DNA of 35,275 bases, taken from positions 1-35,275 of IMG/VR virus record IMGVR_UViG_3300004460_000219; one strand, 5' to 3'. The stretch comes from a virus. The notes under the pieces are model-generated. The model had not been told where the DNA came from, did not search any database, and saw nothing but the letters and a program-made list of their open reading frames with translations. A program made the translations under genes and the position numbers. Each line of letters opens with the position of its first letter. The stretch's first letter is position 1. Below are positions 13,760 through 23,447 of the stretch, one piece after another.

Positions 13760-16700
13760 TTAAAAGTCGTCATATATTTCTTTCTTCAAATCTCTTTTCA
13801 TCTTTCTAATCTCTGACTTTATTTCTTCCGCATCTTCATTTGTTCCTCCAGGACCATACTTATCCTTATACATTTCAGGAAACATCTGTTTCATTTTAGT
13901 CTTACTCATTGGCGTATATGTTTCTCCGCCTTCATTCTTCGGTCTGTAAGACGGAGAGATACCCGTAACATCATACGTAGCCTCTTCAAGCTTTTCCTCT
14001 TCACCACCAAATAAATTATACAGTCCAATGAAAGGGTCGAACTGTGCTCCTACCGTAATTTCTGTTAGCACCCTAAGTGCGGCCTCTACTTCTCCTACAT
14101 CTTTCTTAGTAAGCTTTTTGTACTTATAGAAGACACTGGCTATGGGGTTAACAACATCATCACTAAACCTAAGACCTTCTTCTTTGTACTCCTCTCCTTG
14201 TATACCAGATATTACTCTACCAGCAACATCAAATCCTTCGATAGCTGAGCCAACAAATGGGAGCTGGTATATAAGATTAAGCCCCATCGCAGCCTCTGCC
14301 ATTTTCTTGAGTGCCGCTTCTTTATCCTCGTCATCTCCCTTAACAAATTTAGCTATGTTAGATACACCAACAAACAGCACGTTAGCTACAGCCATGTTTA
14401 ATGCCAAACCTCTCGTGTCTTTTGAGCGCGGCATTTTTCCTTGAGATATACTTCTTGATATGTTGGTTGTGCTCTGCATAACCTTGTTAATTTGAAGAAA
14501 CAATGTGCTACCGAACATGGTAAAAGCTCTTTGAAAAACAGTACTGTTCATCTGTAAAGGAATCTTATCTGTTCCTCTTCTTGATTGCTGAGTAGGATTG
14601 TAATTGTTAAATGCTTTTAAAGCATCAGCCTTACTCATACCATTTTTTATGTTACGCTTATAGTTAATCATGTAACCCATAACACCAAGCACATCTCCAA
14701 TCACAGTAGGAGCAGCAGCCGCTGTTTTAAATCCTTGCTGTGCTCTTTTACGCTTGCTTCCTGTTAATGATTTCTTATTAAAGGTTTGACTTCCAGACTC
14801 TAGCCCGTAGATATCACCCTCTATACCCTGCTCTATCCTCTTCCTGAATGTAGGAGATATCTCCATAGCCTGTCGTACAGGGCCTTTCATTCCAACTAAA
14901 TCTTTAGCTAAAGATAGTACGTTAGCCGCGCCATCAATCATAAACATTGGATAGTCAACAGCCTTCCTAATTACACGAGGAACCTTAGAGTCTGAAGGAA
15001 AATAACTGTAGTCTTCAAAGGCGTTTACAAAAGAAGTAGCCTGCTTAAGTATTTGTATAGCCTTAAATGCTAAGGCAAATCCTGTGAACTTAGATTGTAA
15101 TTTACTTATTATTTTTACAGTTCCTGACGCATCCTTTCCAGAGTCTGGATTGATAGCAAAGTTTACAGCCTTCCTCATAGCACCCTCAACACCAGTCTCT
15201 TTAAGTAAAGCCTTAACAGATTCAATCTTAAATAAGTTGTTTAGCCTCTGCGTTCCTACAGCATAAGCCTTATACTTCTCCATGCTCTCAATATGATTAT
15301 TAAGAACAGATGTAAAATCACCTTTCTTTAGGTTAATATCAGAAGTCTTATTGCTTCTTTCTTTAAAAGCAGGAGAGGTCTCAGAATTAAACACACCGTT
15401 AAAGTCTCCACCCTTTATCATGTCTGCTGAAGTATCAGCTGATATGGTGGATGTTGGGAAGTAGTTATTTACATACCCTAGGTTTACATCATTGACGTAG
15501 GAGTAAACATTGTTAACGCTCTCATAGTATTCATTACTTAGAAAGTCAACAGATTTCTCAGCAAACTCCACCGCCTCTGGACCTATAATATTTTTAATAC
15601 TCTCTATAGTTTCAGGGGTTATGCCTTGAGCTTCAAGCTTCTGTCTTTGAACATCGTTCAAACTAAGCGCGTATATACGCATCATCTGGTCTGAATTAAA
15701 AATATCAGTGTACTCTGTTCCTGTATCCCCTCGCCTTAACACAAGCTCATGAGTACCAGTGTTTAGTTTTCGGTATATTTGTTTCATCCCTTTGGTAATA
15801 CCAGGGATTGTATTTGCAATGTCATCAAGCTTCTGTCTTGTTTGGTAAACTCCACCAATACTTATGTCATCCATTCTATTGAGAGCGTCATAAACATTCT
15901 TAGTAAAGAAGTCCCTTCCTTTGGTTACCCTATCAAGAGTATTGGATAGAGTACCAAGATGCTGAAGCATCAACTTAAAGTTTTTAATATAGCTACTAGC
16001 GCTAGAAAACCTCATGCTTTCAGCTAATGTAGAGAATCCTTTTCCTAGTTCAAAGTTTCTGAAGTGAGAAAGTATTTTATCTCTCCTAGCTAAACGCTGA
16101 TTCTCATTAAGAACATTACCATCCTCATCAAATAGCAAAGGATTTGTATCCTTAATCTGAGCATCAGCCTCCTCTTTCATTTTCTTGTTAGCCTCAGCTC
16201 TTGCTAGTCTTCTGGACTTAAACACAGCGATAGACTCAGCTTTAGTATCTTTTATTTGCTGCATTAAGGCTTGAGTTTCTTCAAGACTCAAATTAGAAAC
16301 GTCTCCAAAGGTATCAAACGCTAACGCCAAGTTTAATAGAGCCTGCTCTTTCTGGTCAAGTGTTAGTTTTTTTACTAAGTCTTTACCAGCTTCAGTCTTC
16401 TGGTCTGCTTTGGTTAGAGCCTTTAGGTCTAACTGTCTCTGTATAAGGTTACTTATCTCTACAGAATTTTCTTGTATCTTCTGTTGTATATCAAGCAGCG
16501 TATCAGCATCAGCCATAAGCACCTGCTTAACAGCGTTGAAATAACTCTGACCCTCTTTACTTAGTCCTTTAGCTCTACGCTTACGTGACTTGGTAAACGC
16601 TGTCATGGCTTTTGATTTAACAAGCTTGAGGATATCCTTAACTAAAGCCTTCTGCATATTAGCCTTCTGCTTATCTACAATATTCATAACATACTCAGTG

Positions 16701-19700
16701 TCTGCCTGGAATGTATCAACTGTAGATTTACCAACCCTAGATATAAGTTTATTTATTTGAGCCTGAGTATATGTTTTAGACTTTGGTAATTGGTTTCTTA
16801 TAAAGTTTTTAAGCTGAGTCTGTGAAGCCCTAAGATTCTTCTCGCTTATCTTACGCTGCTTTAGGCTATTCCTAATAGCTGATATTTCTTTCTGCACCGA
16901 AACATTAGCGCGGCTGTTTAAAGTCTTGTCAAAGTCCACCATAAGCTCCATCTGAACCTGCTCTTGCTGAGCCTGGTATATAGGATTAGCTTTCATCAGG
17001 TCCATGGCTTTCTGTCTTACCTCTGCCATTGTCTTACCTTTGGATGCAAAGTTAGATACCGCTTGTCTAACCTCACTATATAATTTCATGCCCTCACTGA
17101 CGCCACCTTCAACCCTGCCAAACGCTTCAGGTAATTGTGTGAACACATCTACCTTAACTTCCATAGCAGCAGCTATATCCGCGGCTGGAAACTTTCTTTC
17201 TTTAAGCACCGCTTTAATAGATGCGTCTGAGTATCCGTTTCTTCTCCCAGTTTCTATTATAGAAGCCATACTCTGGTCAGACTTAAGCATAGCCTCCTTA
17301 AGGTCTGTCGAGAAAGTTTTTAACTGAGCATCGGTTAGCTTAATAGGTTTACCGCTAAAGATATCTGCCATTGCAGTACCTAGGAACTCATCCATTGTTA
17401 GGTCCTGAATCTCCTTTGTTGTTAGGTCCTTAGACAGTTTAAATTCCTGTCTTACATAATCCCACACCGCAGTAATCCAATCCTTAACCTGCTGCTTTAA
17501 ACTTGCATCCACTACGCTCTCACCTCTGTTACCGATGAGTGTTGCCATTGCTTCTTCAGTAGCCTTGTTTACATCTCCATCAAAACGCTTGAGTAATTTC
17601 TTATACAGCTCAGTCTGTTGTACAATCTCTGCACCACGCTTATATATTTTCTTACCCTTAGGTGTTAATGATAGATGCTTTACCCACACATGACCCATCT
17701 CATGAATAGCTGTGTTGTACAGCTCAGACTTTGAGTCGTGAACTTCTTTATTAATAAAGATGTTACCATCCTTAGTCATACCATAGACAACTGAATCTCC
17801 TCTTAGGTATGCTGTTACGTCAGGGCTCTCTAACAACTGGTTCATAGTGGCCTGGTCGGTAGATATATTAACAAAAGGAAAACTTCGGTTCATAAAATCT
17901 AAAAGCCTACCCTCTTCAGTCACACCAACAATAGTTCCTTGGAACTCTCTGTTAGTCATACCCATTTGAACAGGGATTACCTCTGATAATCTTTTCTTAT
18001 CTGACCTTTTTCTATTTTTCCCTGCATTTTCATTAGCCTTACCAAGCACAGCATTATTATATGCAGACGGAAACAATTCAAGAACAGACTGAGGCTGTTC
18101 TATAACACCTATTATTTTTCCTCTGGGACCAACAGGATAGTTAGGGTGATTAGTTTTTTCAATACCAGGATTCAGAACATCAATACCTGTGATTGTAAAG
18201 ACTGAGCGCACAGGAGTGTTTTTAAGCTGAGGCTCTGTAAGAACATCGGTGATAGAACCAAGGTGTAGCTTAGCTTTGCTTTCTGCTGAAGGGTTTTCGC
18301 CAAGCAGTGCTTTAGCAACAGGGTTCGATGGGGTACCAGGCTTTACTGCTTTACCAGTAGGGCTGTTGGGTTTACCATATCCTAGATTACCTGTGATTAT
18401 ATTGACCGATGTTATAGCTTTTAGATTTTTTAAAGCTTTGGGCGTTAGTAAACCATCTATAGTTTTCGCCTTAACTTTTTTATCCATTTTCTGTACATCC
18501 TCAATAGATTTTATTTGCTCAGCGTACTGCTTAAGTGTACTAGGTTTTACCGCATTACCAGATAAACCCACTCCATCTTTTATAGCTTGCTGTAGCTTAG
18601 TTTTTTTTGTTTCTAATCTCTCTCTAAAAACATTCAAAGCCTCTACTCTCTGAGCCTTAGGAAACGAGGATATGTTGTCAGCCATTACACGAACAACAGC
18701 TTCATTGCTAAGTATAGAGTCTGTCTCCATCTTAACAATTGACATAGGAACTAATCCGTTATACTCAGGATTAGCTGCCCACCAATTCTTAAAAAGTTCT
18801 TTGTTGTTGTTGTATATCTTGGTCGCTGTAGAAATTTGACCCTTGACAGTATTGGTGTCGATGCTTGCCCACGCAAGATTCTCATGACCCTTCACACCGT
18901 TAAATCCTAGGCCACCCTTTAAATTTTTTATAACCTTTCCTGTGGATGGGTTGACTACGTTACCAGTTCTAAGCTGGTCTGATATACTGAACATGGTAGG
19001 TATACCATCAATGACATCTATTGAAACAATAGGCATTGGTCTTCCTCCGTCCTTCTTTAATCTTTCGTTTAGTTCTTGTACATCAATCTTAGGAGCATTG
19101 GGGTTTGTCTCAGTTATCTCGACAACCGCACCATCCGTATCTTCGGACATTGCCTCAACAATTTCATTCACATCTGTGAATCCTTCTTTACTCTGCTCCT
19201 CCTTTAACTTGAAGTCAACATTGGCATCGTTCTCAAACTCTGATTCTAAGTCTGCCTCTAGGTCTGCAACCTCTTGAGCTGCAGCTGTCTCGCTTGCTTT
19301 GAGCTCCTCAATCCCTGAATAGTATTCTTCGGTAGTAACACCCTCAAACTTAGAGTCGTTCTCTATCGCTTTGAGGAGCGTGCTATAAAGGTCTCCCCCA
19401 GTTTGTCTGTCTTGGGACCGTTTGCTCGCAGAGCTTCTAAGAATTTCTTTCCTTTTTCCCTGGTCGACATAGATGGAGTTGACTGGTCGGTAGCTTTGTT
19501 TATCATAAGTAATATTATTAGCTTCTAATTCTTCTACAAAGATACCAATTTTATCTTGTAGTTCTGGGTTGTCAAACTTAAATATGTTTATAAAGCTTAC
19601 CTCCCCTGTGTCTTCGTTGATACTGAAGTCTGTTATGCCTGCTTTTTTTAATGCATTTATAACACCCTGACTATCTGATACAGTAAGAACATACTCGTTA

Positions 19701-22700
19701 CCGTTGTGATTCTTAGAGCCTTCCTCTACATACTCTGCGGCTATACTACTCTCTTGTGTTTCAGGCGCTAAGGCCGCTGCTAATGCAGCATACTCCTGTG
19801 CTTGTTCTATTGTTGCATTCTTTAATACAACTCTATTAGATACCTCTACTATCTCTGTACCTGCGTCATTCTTGTATCCACCAATACCCTCTTCAACCTC
19901 AACCTCTAATCCTAGTTGCTGACCTATTCCAGTTAGGTTGTTCCTGTACTGCTGATACCCTTCACTATCTCTTAAGGTCTGTGCCTGTTCAGCACTCTCA
20001 ATTGTAGTGTCAAAGAATGGAGCAACAGCCACGATAGTCTCTGGCTTAGTTGTAGGTGCTACTTCCTGTATTGGACTGGCTACTTGTTCCGTTTCGGTGG
20101 TCTCAAGTTCTGTGTTTTCTTGGAAATCGAGACCACCGATGGATACTTCTGTTCCCACTCCTGTGCCAATTGTGGCTTGTTGGCGTGCATCCACGCTCTC
20201 TGTTTCTCTGATTTGAACGCCATCTAATTTTTCATTTAATATTTTAGTAACTTCTTTATCATTAGCAACCTTACCATTAAACTCGGTAAGCTGACGAGCA
20301 TTCATTCTACCAAGCTTCTTTAAAAACTCACTTCTACTATAGGTTTTTCCGTCTATCACATACTGAGATAGCGCGGCCCTTGTGTCAGTGGTCTCAACAC
20401 CTGGAGAAAATACAGCTTCTATTTTTGCTTTAATGTTTTCGGGAGCTAATTTTTTATTCTCTATTAAAAAAGCAATCTCTGCATTGATATCTTTAATCTT
20501 CTGACCGAATACTTCTCTACGGTTAGTGTCTGCAGAGTACTCCTCTTTAGCGGACAGCAACTGCATAAGCCTTGTCTTAACAAGTGTATTTTTTTCGCTG
20601 TTCTTATCTATGCCAAAGTCAAGCATATTGTCTGCATCCTTAGAAAGCCCTAGGTTTTTTTGTATTCTCTGTGCCTGGTCGGCATTAATTTGTCCAAGCT
20701 CAAGCATGTTGTTTGTCCACGCAGATACCCTTGTATCGCTTTCCTGTGACAATTCCTGAACTATAAAATCTATCTCGGTAAGCTTAGAGGCAAGCTCTAT
20801 CTTACTCATTTTTTTTATGTCCATCACCTTGTTGACTATCATGCTTGATGTGTTGTTTCCAAAACCACCAATACCTTCTGCAGCTATTTCTTTAAAATCT
20901 AATTCATCACCAACACTAATTTGAGCAAGTCCTTCTCCAGTCATTTCTGCAAGAGGGTCAACTACAAGACGCTCTGCTACCTGTGATACAACCTTCTTTG
21001 TTCTTGAAGCTGTTTTACCAACTTTAAACACACGACCAGCAGCACCAGCGGTTATAAAGTCTACAAGAGCAATTGGAACACCTCGTGCTATACCCCTTTC
21101 TTTTGCTGTTGCCCAAATCTCTGGGTCGTTTATAGCCTTCACAACATCCTGTGGGTTTAGAACATCTAATCCTTTGTCCTCCATAGCTGCAAAGAACTCA
21201 TTGGTATATTCCATAGCAAAAGATGTCATTGCCATACCTGTCTTCATCCCTTGTCTCATACCAAAAATAGCTCCAGGAACAGCTCCAACACCAACACCAC
21301 CTGCAGCTCCTACTCCTGCTCCAATACCACCACCTGCAACCGTACCAGCCGCCACAAGTTCTGCTCCGTAAGGAAGCATCATACCTATAGAGTTTATAGC
21401 CATAACAAAAGCTGTTTCAAATGGATTAGCGTTAAAGGCATCAAGACTTTCTCTAAATCCTGTAGCCCTATTCCACCTTGATAACTGTCTAGACTGTTTT
21501 CTGCCTTGATTTTTTCCTTTTAATGCAGATATCATTTCAGCCGCCTTCTTAACATCCTCTTCGTTGTTAATATCTAAATTCTGAAAATCAAAAGGCATCC
21601 CCGTACTTAGCTGAAGTATAACTTCAGATGCGTTTCCATCGTTTAGTCCAGCGCGTAGTTCTTTGTAAACCGCAGCCGCACCATCCTCCATGTCCTTGGT
21701 TATTGATTTGTCATACTTAGCACTGTAAAAAGTCTTAGCTGTTTCGTATAAATCAGCAGCGTGCTGCCTCTCTACATTTATAGATTTTGTCTGTATTCTA
21801 AGGTCGTCTATTAGCTTTGCTTGTATTTCATCTGCAGGCACAACATTGTTTAGGTCTTTTACAGGAACACCAAACTCTTTTAAAGATAAAACCTCTAGCT
21901 CATCCTGAGCAAACAGCAGTTGTCTGTTTTCTTTAGCTGCTTTCTGGGATAATGCTTCGTATTTTTCGTGTGTCTTAAGGTCAAACTCTTCTCTTAGCTT
22001 TATCTTTTCTTCGGTATTAACTTCAAGGTATAGTTTGTTTTCTATTTCTCGTTGTTCTTTTGCAACCTGAGCAGCATCGTCTCTGAGTACTCCGTTTACA
22101 TAATAACCACCGTACAATTCTTTTTCTTCTGGTGTCAGCTCGCTAATTAAATCTCTACCTAAATCATTTACCTGTTCATCTAAAAATATTCTAGTATCTC
22201 TAGCCTTAAGGTACTGCTGGTACTTATCATCCTCTGCTGCAAAGTTTAAGCCAGCTTCAGAATATAATTGTTTACCTATTACGTTTGTTGCGTGAGTATC
22301 TTTCCAAGAACCTTCAGCAAACTTAGCTGCTTGTTCTGCGGTTTCAAACTCAAAGACCTCACCTCTTTCTTCAGCTAATTTTTTAGCTTCTTCAAAATCA
22401 AGTTCAAGCCAGTCTTCAGGTCTACTTCCATAAAAGCTAGGGTCCTTGGGGAATAGTGTAGGGATAGCATAAAATCTACCGTTGGCCTCGTAGTCTGTCA
22501 TAAGAACTGTAGACTCAGTTCCGTCTTCATTTATTCTTGGAGCTATACGCAGGTTTTGTGCCTTGTCTGATTGAAAAGCAAGGTCCTCAAACTCATTTTC
22601 TTGATACTCTTGCTTAGCGTTATTGGTTATAAAATCTTTTAGTTTCTTAGACTCTAGTACTTCAGACGAAGACATAAATGGCTGGAGGTCTATAGTCTCT

Positions 22701-23434
22701 GTTGCTGTTCCGTCAAAGTTTGAAACAATAATAGCGTCACCCATTCCAGTCTTTTCAAATGAGAAACCGTATTTTAGAAATTTACCTCTTAGTAAAGCAA
22801 TTGCAGTCTCTTCATCCTGCTTTATAAGTTCAGTGTTAATAACTGAAAGGTCCTGCAGAAAAGGGTCGCTCTGTTGTTGAATCAACAGGTTGTTTTTCCG
22901 TTGCTCTTCTTCAAGATTTTTTCTCTCTTGTTCTTCGGCCAGGAAAATAGCCATGTCCTCAGGTCTCTGCTTCTGGTAAATCTCATTTTGTGCTTTTAGC
23001 ACGTCAAATTCTTCTCCTGCAGTAGTAATTTCTTGTTCCCGATAAGCGTCCACCTCAGCAATATTGTCAGGATACATTCCTGTAGGCTCCTGAACTTGTG
23101 TTTTGGGAGCTTTAAGAAGGTTTTCTAGCTCAGCTTCAGTTGGGTTTTGTATTGGTGAACCGTCAGTTTCTGACGAATCCAAAGAACCATCTTCCCCATT
23201 GGATTCCGTAACAACTTTTTTTTTTACTGTCTTTGGAGGCTTTGCTCCAATCAACTCTGCATAAGCATCCTTTGAATCACGATAGCCTGCCTCTACATAA
23301 AGACCGAACATATCGTTCAATGCCGCAGGGTTATTCTTCATTAGTTCTGAAAACTGGTCAAGATTTCCTTCGTAGCCCTCGGCCACAAACATTCTGTGTG
23401 ACTGCTCTAACTGCTCTTTATCTATATTTAACAT
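13760..23434 (-). CDS. Giant internal virion protein (3224 aa) with zinc metallopeptidase motif
   Basis: This appears to be a polyvalent virion or ejection protein. An N-terminal tandem motif (MFVAEGYEGNLDQFSELM; LYVEAGYRDSKDAYAELI; 1-55) is common at the start of large phage virion proteins. At about 295-390 is a domain seen in such proteins (STVLMTDYEANGRFYAIPTLFPK ... EFETAEQAAKFAEGSWKDT). At about 680-730 is a glycine-zipper hydrophobic stretch (AGTVAGGGIGAGVGAAGGVG). HEMGH at 1911-1915 (TAIHEMGHVWVKHL) with a later Glu in EEAMATLIG (about 1957-1965) forms a zinc-peptidase site. Long coiled coils lie near 2090-2450. Hydrophobic helices near 3000-3080 could enter the host membrane. It is the last gene of the structural unit, after two other internal proteins, matching T7-like ejection proteins in place. 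No RNA polymerase motifs are seen. Confidence 0.8.
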   Translation of the reverse strand: MLNIDKEQLEQSHRMFVAEGYEGNLDQFSELMKNNPAALNDMFGLYVEAGYRDSKDAYAELIGAKPPKTVKKKVVTESNGEDGSLDSSETDGSPIQNPTEAELENLLKAPKTQVQEPTGMYPDNIAEVDAYREQEITTAGEEFDVLKAQNEIYQKQRPEDMAIFLAEEQERKNLEEEQRKNNLLIQQQSDPFLQDLSVINTELIKQDEETAIALLRGKFLKYGFSFEKTGMGDAIIVSNFDGTATETIDLQPFMSSSEVLESKKLKDFITNNAKQEYQENEFEDLAFQSDKAQNLRIAPRINEDGTESTVLMTDYEANGRFYAIPTLFPKDPSFYGSRPEDWLELDFEEAKKLAEERGEVFEFETAEQAAKFAEGSWKDTHATNVIGKQLYSEAGLNFAAEDDKYQQYLKARDTRIFLDEQVNDLGRDLISELTPEEKELYGGYYVNGVLRDDAAQVAKEQREIENKLYLEVNTEEKIKLREEFDLKTHEKYEALSQKAAKENRQLLFAQDELEVLSLKEFGVPVKDLNNVVPADEIQAKLIDDLRIQTKSINVERQHAADLYETAKTFYSAKYDKSITKDMEDGAAAVYKELRAGLNDGNASEVILQLSTGMPFDFQNLDINNEEDVKKAAEMISALKGKNQGRKQSRQLSRWNRATGFRESLDAFNANPFETAFVMAINSIGMMLPYGAELVAAGTVAGGGIGAGVGAAGGVGVGAVPGAIFGMRQGMKTGMAMTSFAMEYTNEFFAAMEDKGLDVLNPQDVVKAINDPEIWATAKERGIARGVPIALVDFITAGAAGRVFKVGKTASRTKKVVSQVAERLVVDPLAEMTGEGLAQISVGDELDFKEIAAEGIGGFGNNTSSMIVNKVMDIKKMSKIELASKLTEIDFIVQELSQESDTRVSAWTNNMLELGQINADQAQRIQKNLGLSKDADNMLDFGIDKNSEKNTLVKTRLMQLLSAKEEYSADTNRREVFGQKIKDINAEIAFLIENKKLAPENIKAKIEAVFSPGVETTDTRAALSQYVIDGKTYSRSEFLKKLGRMNARQLTEFNGKVANDKEVTKILNEKLDGVQIRETESVDARQQATIGTGVGTEVSIGGLDFQENTELETTETEQVASPIQEVAPTTKPETIVAVAPFFDTTIESAEQAQTLRDSEGYQQYRNNLTGIGQQLGLEVEVEEGIGGYKNDAGTEIVEVSNRVVLKNATIEQAQEYAALAAALAPETQESSIAAEYVEEGSKNHNGNEYVLTVSDSQGVINALKKAGITDFSINEDTGEVSFINIFKFDNPELQDKIGIFVEELEANNITYDKQSYRPVNSIYVDQGKRKEILRSSASKRSQDRQTGGDLYSTLLKAIENDSKFEGVTTEEYYSGIEELKASETAAAQEVADLEADLESEFENDANVDFKLKEEQSKEGFTDVNEIVEAMSEDTDGAVVEITETNPNAPKIDVQELNERLKKDGGRPMPIVSIDVIDGIPTMFSISDQLRTGNVVNPSTGKVIKNLKGGLGFNGVKGHENLAWASIDTNTVKGQISTATKIYNNNKELFKNWWAANPEYNGLVPMSIVKMETDSILSNEAVVRVMADNISSFPKAQRVEALNVFRERLETKKTKLQQAIKDGVGLSGNAVKPSTLKQYAEQIKSIEDVQKMDKKVKAKTIDGLLTPKALKNLKAITSVNIITGNLGYGKPNSPTGKAVKPGTPSNPVAKALLGENPSAESKAKLHLGSITDVLTEPQLKNTPVRSVFTITGIDVLNPGIEKTNHPNYPVGPRGKIIGVIEQPQSVLELFPSAYNNAVLGKANENAGKNRKRSDKKRLSEVIPVQMGMTNREFQGTIVGVTEEGRLLDFMNRSFPFVNISTDQATMNQLLESPDVTAYLRGDSVVYGMTKDGNIFINKEVHDSKSELYNTAIHEMGHVWVKHLSLTPKGKKIYKRGAEIVQQTELYKKLLKRFDGDVNKATEEAMATLIGNRGESVVDASLKQQVKDWITAVWDYVRQEFKLSKDLTTKEIQDLTMDEFLGTAMADIFSGKPIKLTDAQLKTFSTDLKEAMLKSDQSMASIIETGRRNGYSDASIKAVLKERKFPAADIAAAMEVKVDVFTQLPEAFGRVEGGVSEGMKLYSEVRQAVSNFASKGKTMAEVRQKAMDLMKANPIYQAQQEQVQMELMVDFDKTLNSRANVSVQKEISAIRNSLKQRKISEKNLRASQTQLKNFIRNQLPKSKTYTQAQINKLISRVGKSTVDTFQADTEYVMNIVDKQKANMQKALVKDILKLVKSKAMTAFTKSRKRRAKGLSKEGQSYFNAVKQVLMADADTLLDIQQKIQENSVEISNLIQRQLDLKALTKADQKTEAGKDLVKKLTLDQKEQALLNLALAFDTFGDVSNLSLEETQALMQQIKDTKAESIAVFKSRRLARAEANKKMKEEADAQIKDTNPLLFDEDGNVLNENQRLARRDKILSHFRNFELGKGFSTLAESMRFSSASSYIKNFKLMLQHLGTLSNTLDRVTKGRDFFTKNVYDALNRMDDISIGGVYQTRQKLDDIANTIPGITKGMKQIYRKLNTGTHELVLRRGDTGTEYTDIFNSDQMMRIYALSLNDVQRQKLEAQGITPETIESIKNIIGPEAVEFAEKSVDFLSNEYYESVNNVYSYVNDVNLGYVNNYFPTSTISADTSADMIKGGDFNGVFNSETSPAFKERSNKTSDINLKKGDFTSVLNNHIESMEKYKAYAVGTQRLNNLFKIESVKALLKETGVEGAMRKAVNFAINPDSGKDASGTVKIISKLQSKFTGFALAFKAIQILKQATSFVNAFEDYSYFPSDSKVPRVIRKAVDYPMFMIDGAANVLSLAKDLVGMKGPVRQAMEISPTFRKRIEQGIEGDIYGLESGSQTFNKKSLTGSKRKRAQQGFKTAAAAPTVIGDVLGVMGYMINYKRNIKNGMSKADALKAFNNYNPTQQSRRGTDKIPLQMNSTVFQRAFTMFGSTLFLQINKVMQSTTNISRSISQGKMPRSKDTRGLALNMAVANVLFVGVSNIAKFVKGDDEDKEAALKKMAEAAMGLNLIYQLPFVGSAIEGFDVAGRVISGIQGEEYKEEGLRFSDDVVNPIASVFYKYKKLTKKDVGEVEAALRVLTEITVGAQFDPFIGLYNLFGGEEEKLEEATYDVTGISPSYRPKNEGGETYTPMSKTKMKQMFPEMYKDKYGPGGTNEDAEEIKSEIRKMKRDLKKEIYDDF

Positions 23435-23447
23435 GCTTTAATTGTAA

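Noticed and set aside
13760-23434. Giant gene as a virion RNA polymerase of the N4 or crAss-like type
   Set aside because: No recognisable polymerase metal-binding motif (such as DxDxD or T7/N4-type motifs) could be found; the visible motifs are a zinc peptidase, a glycine zipper and coiled coils.
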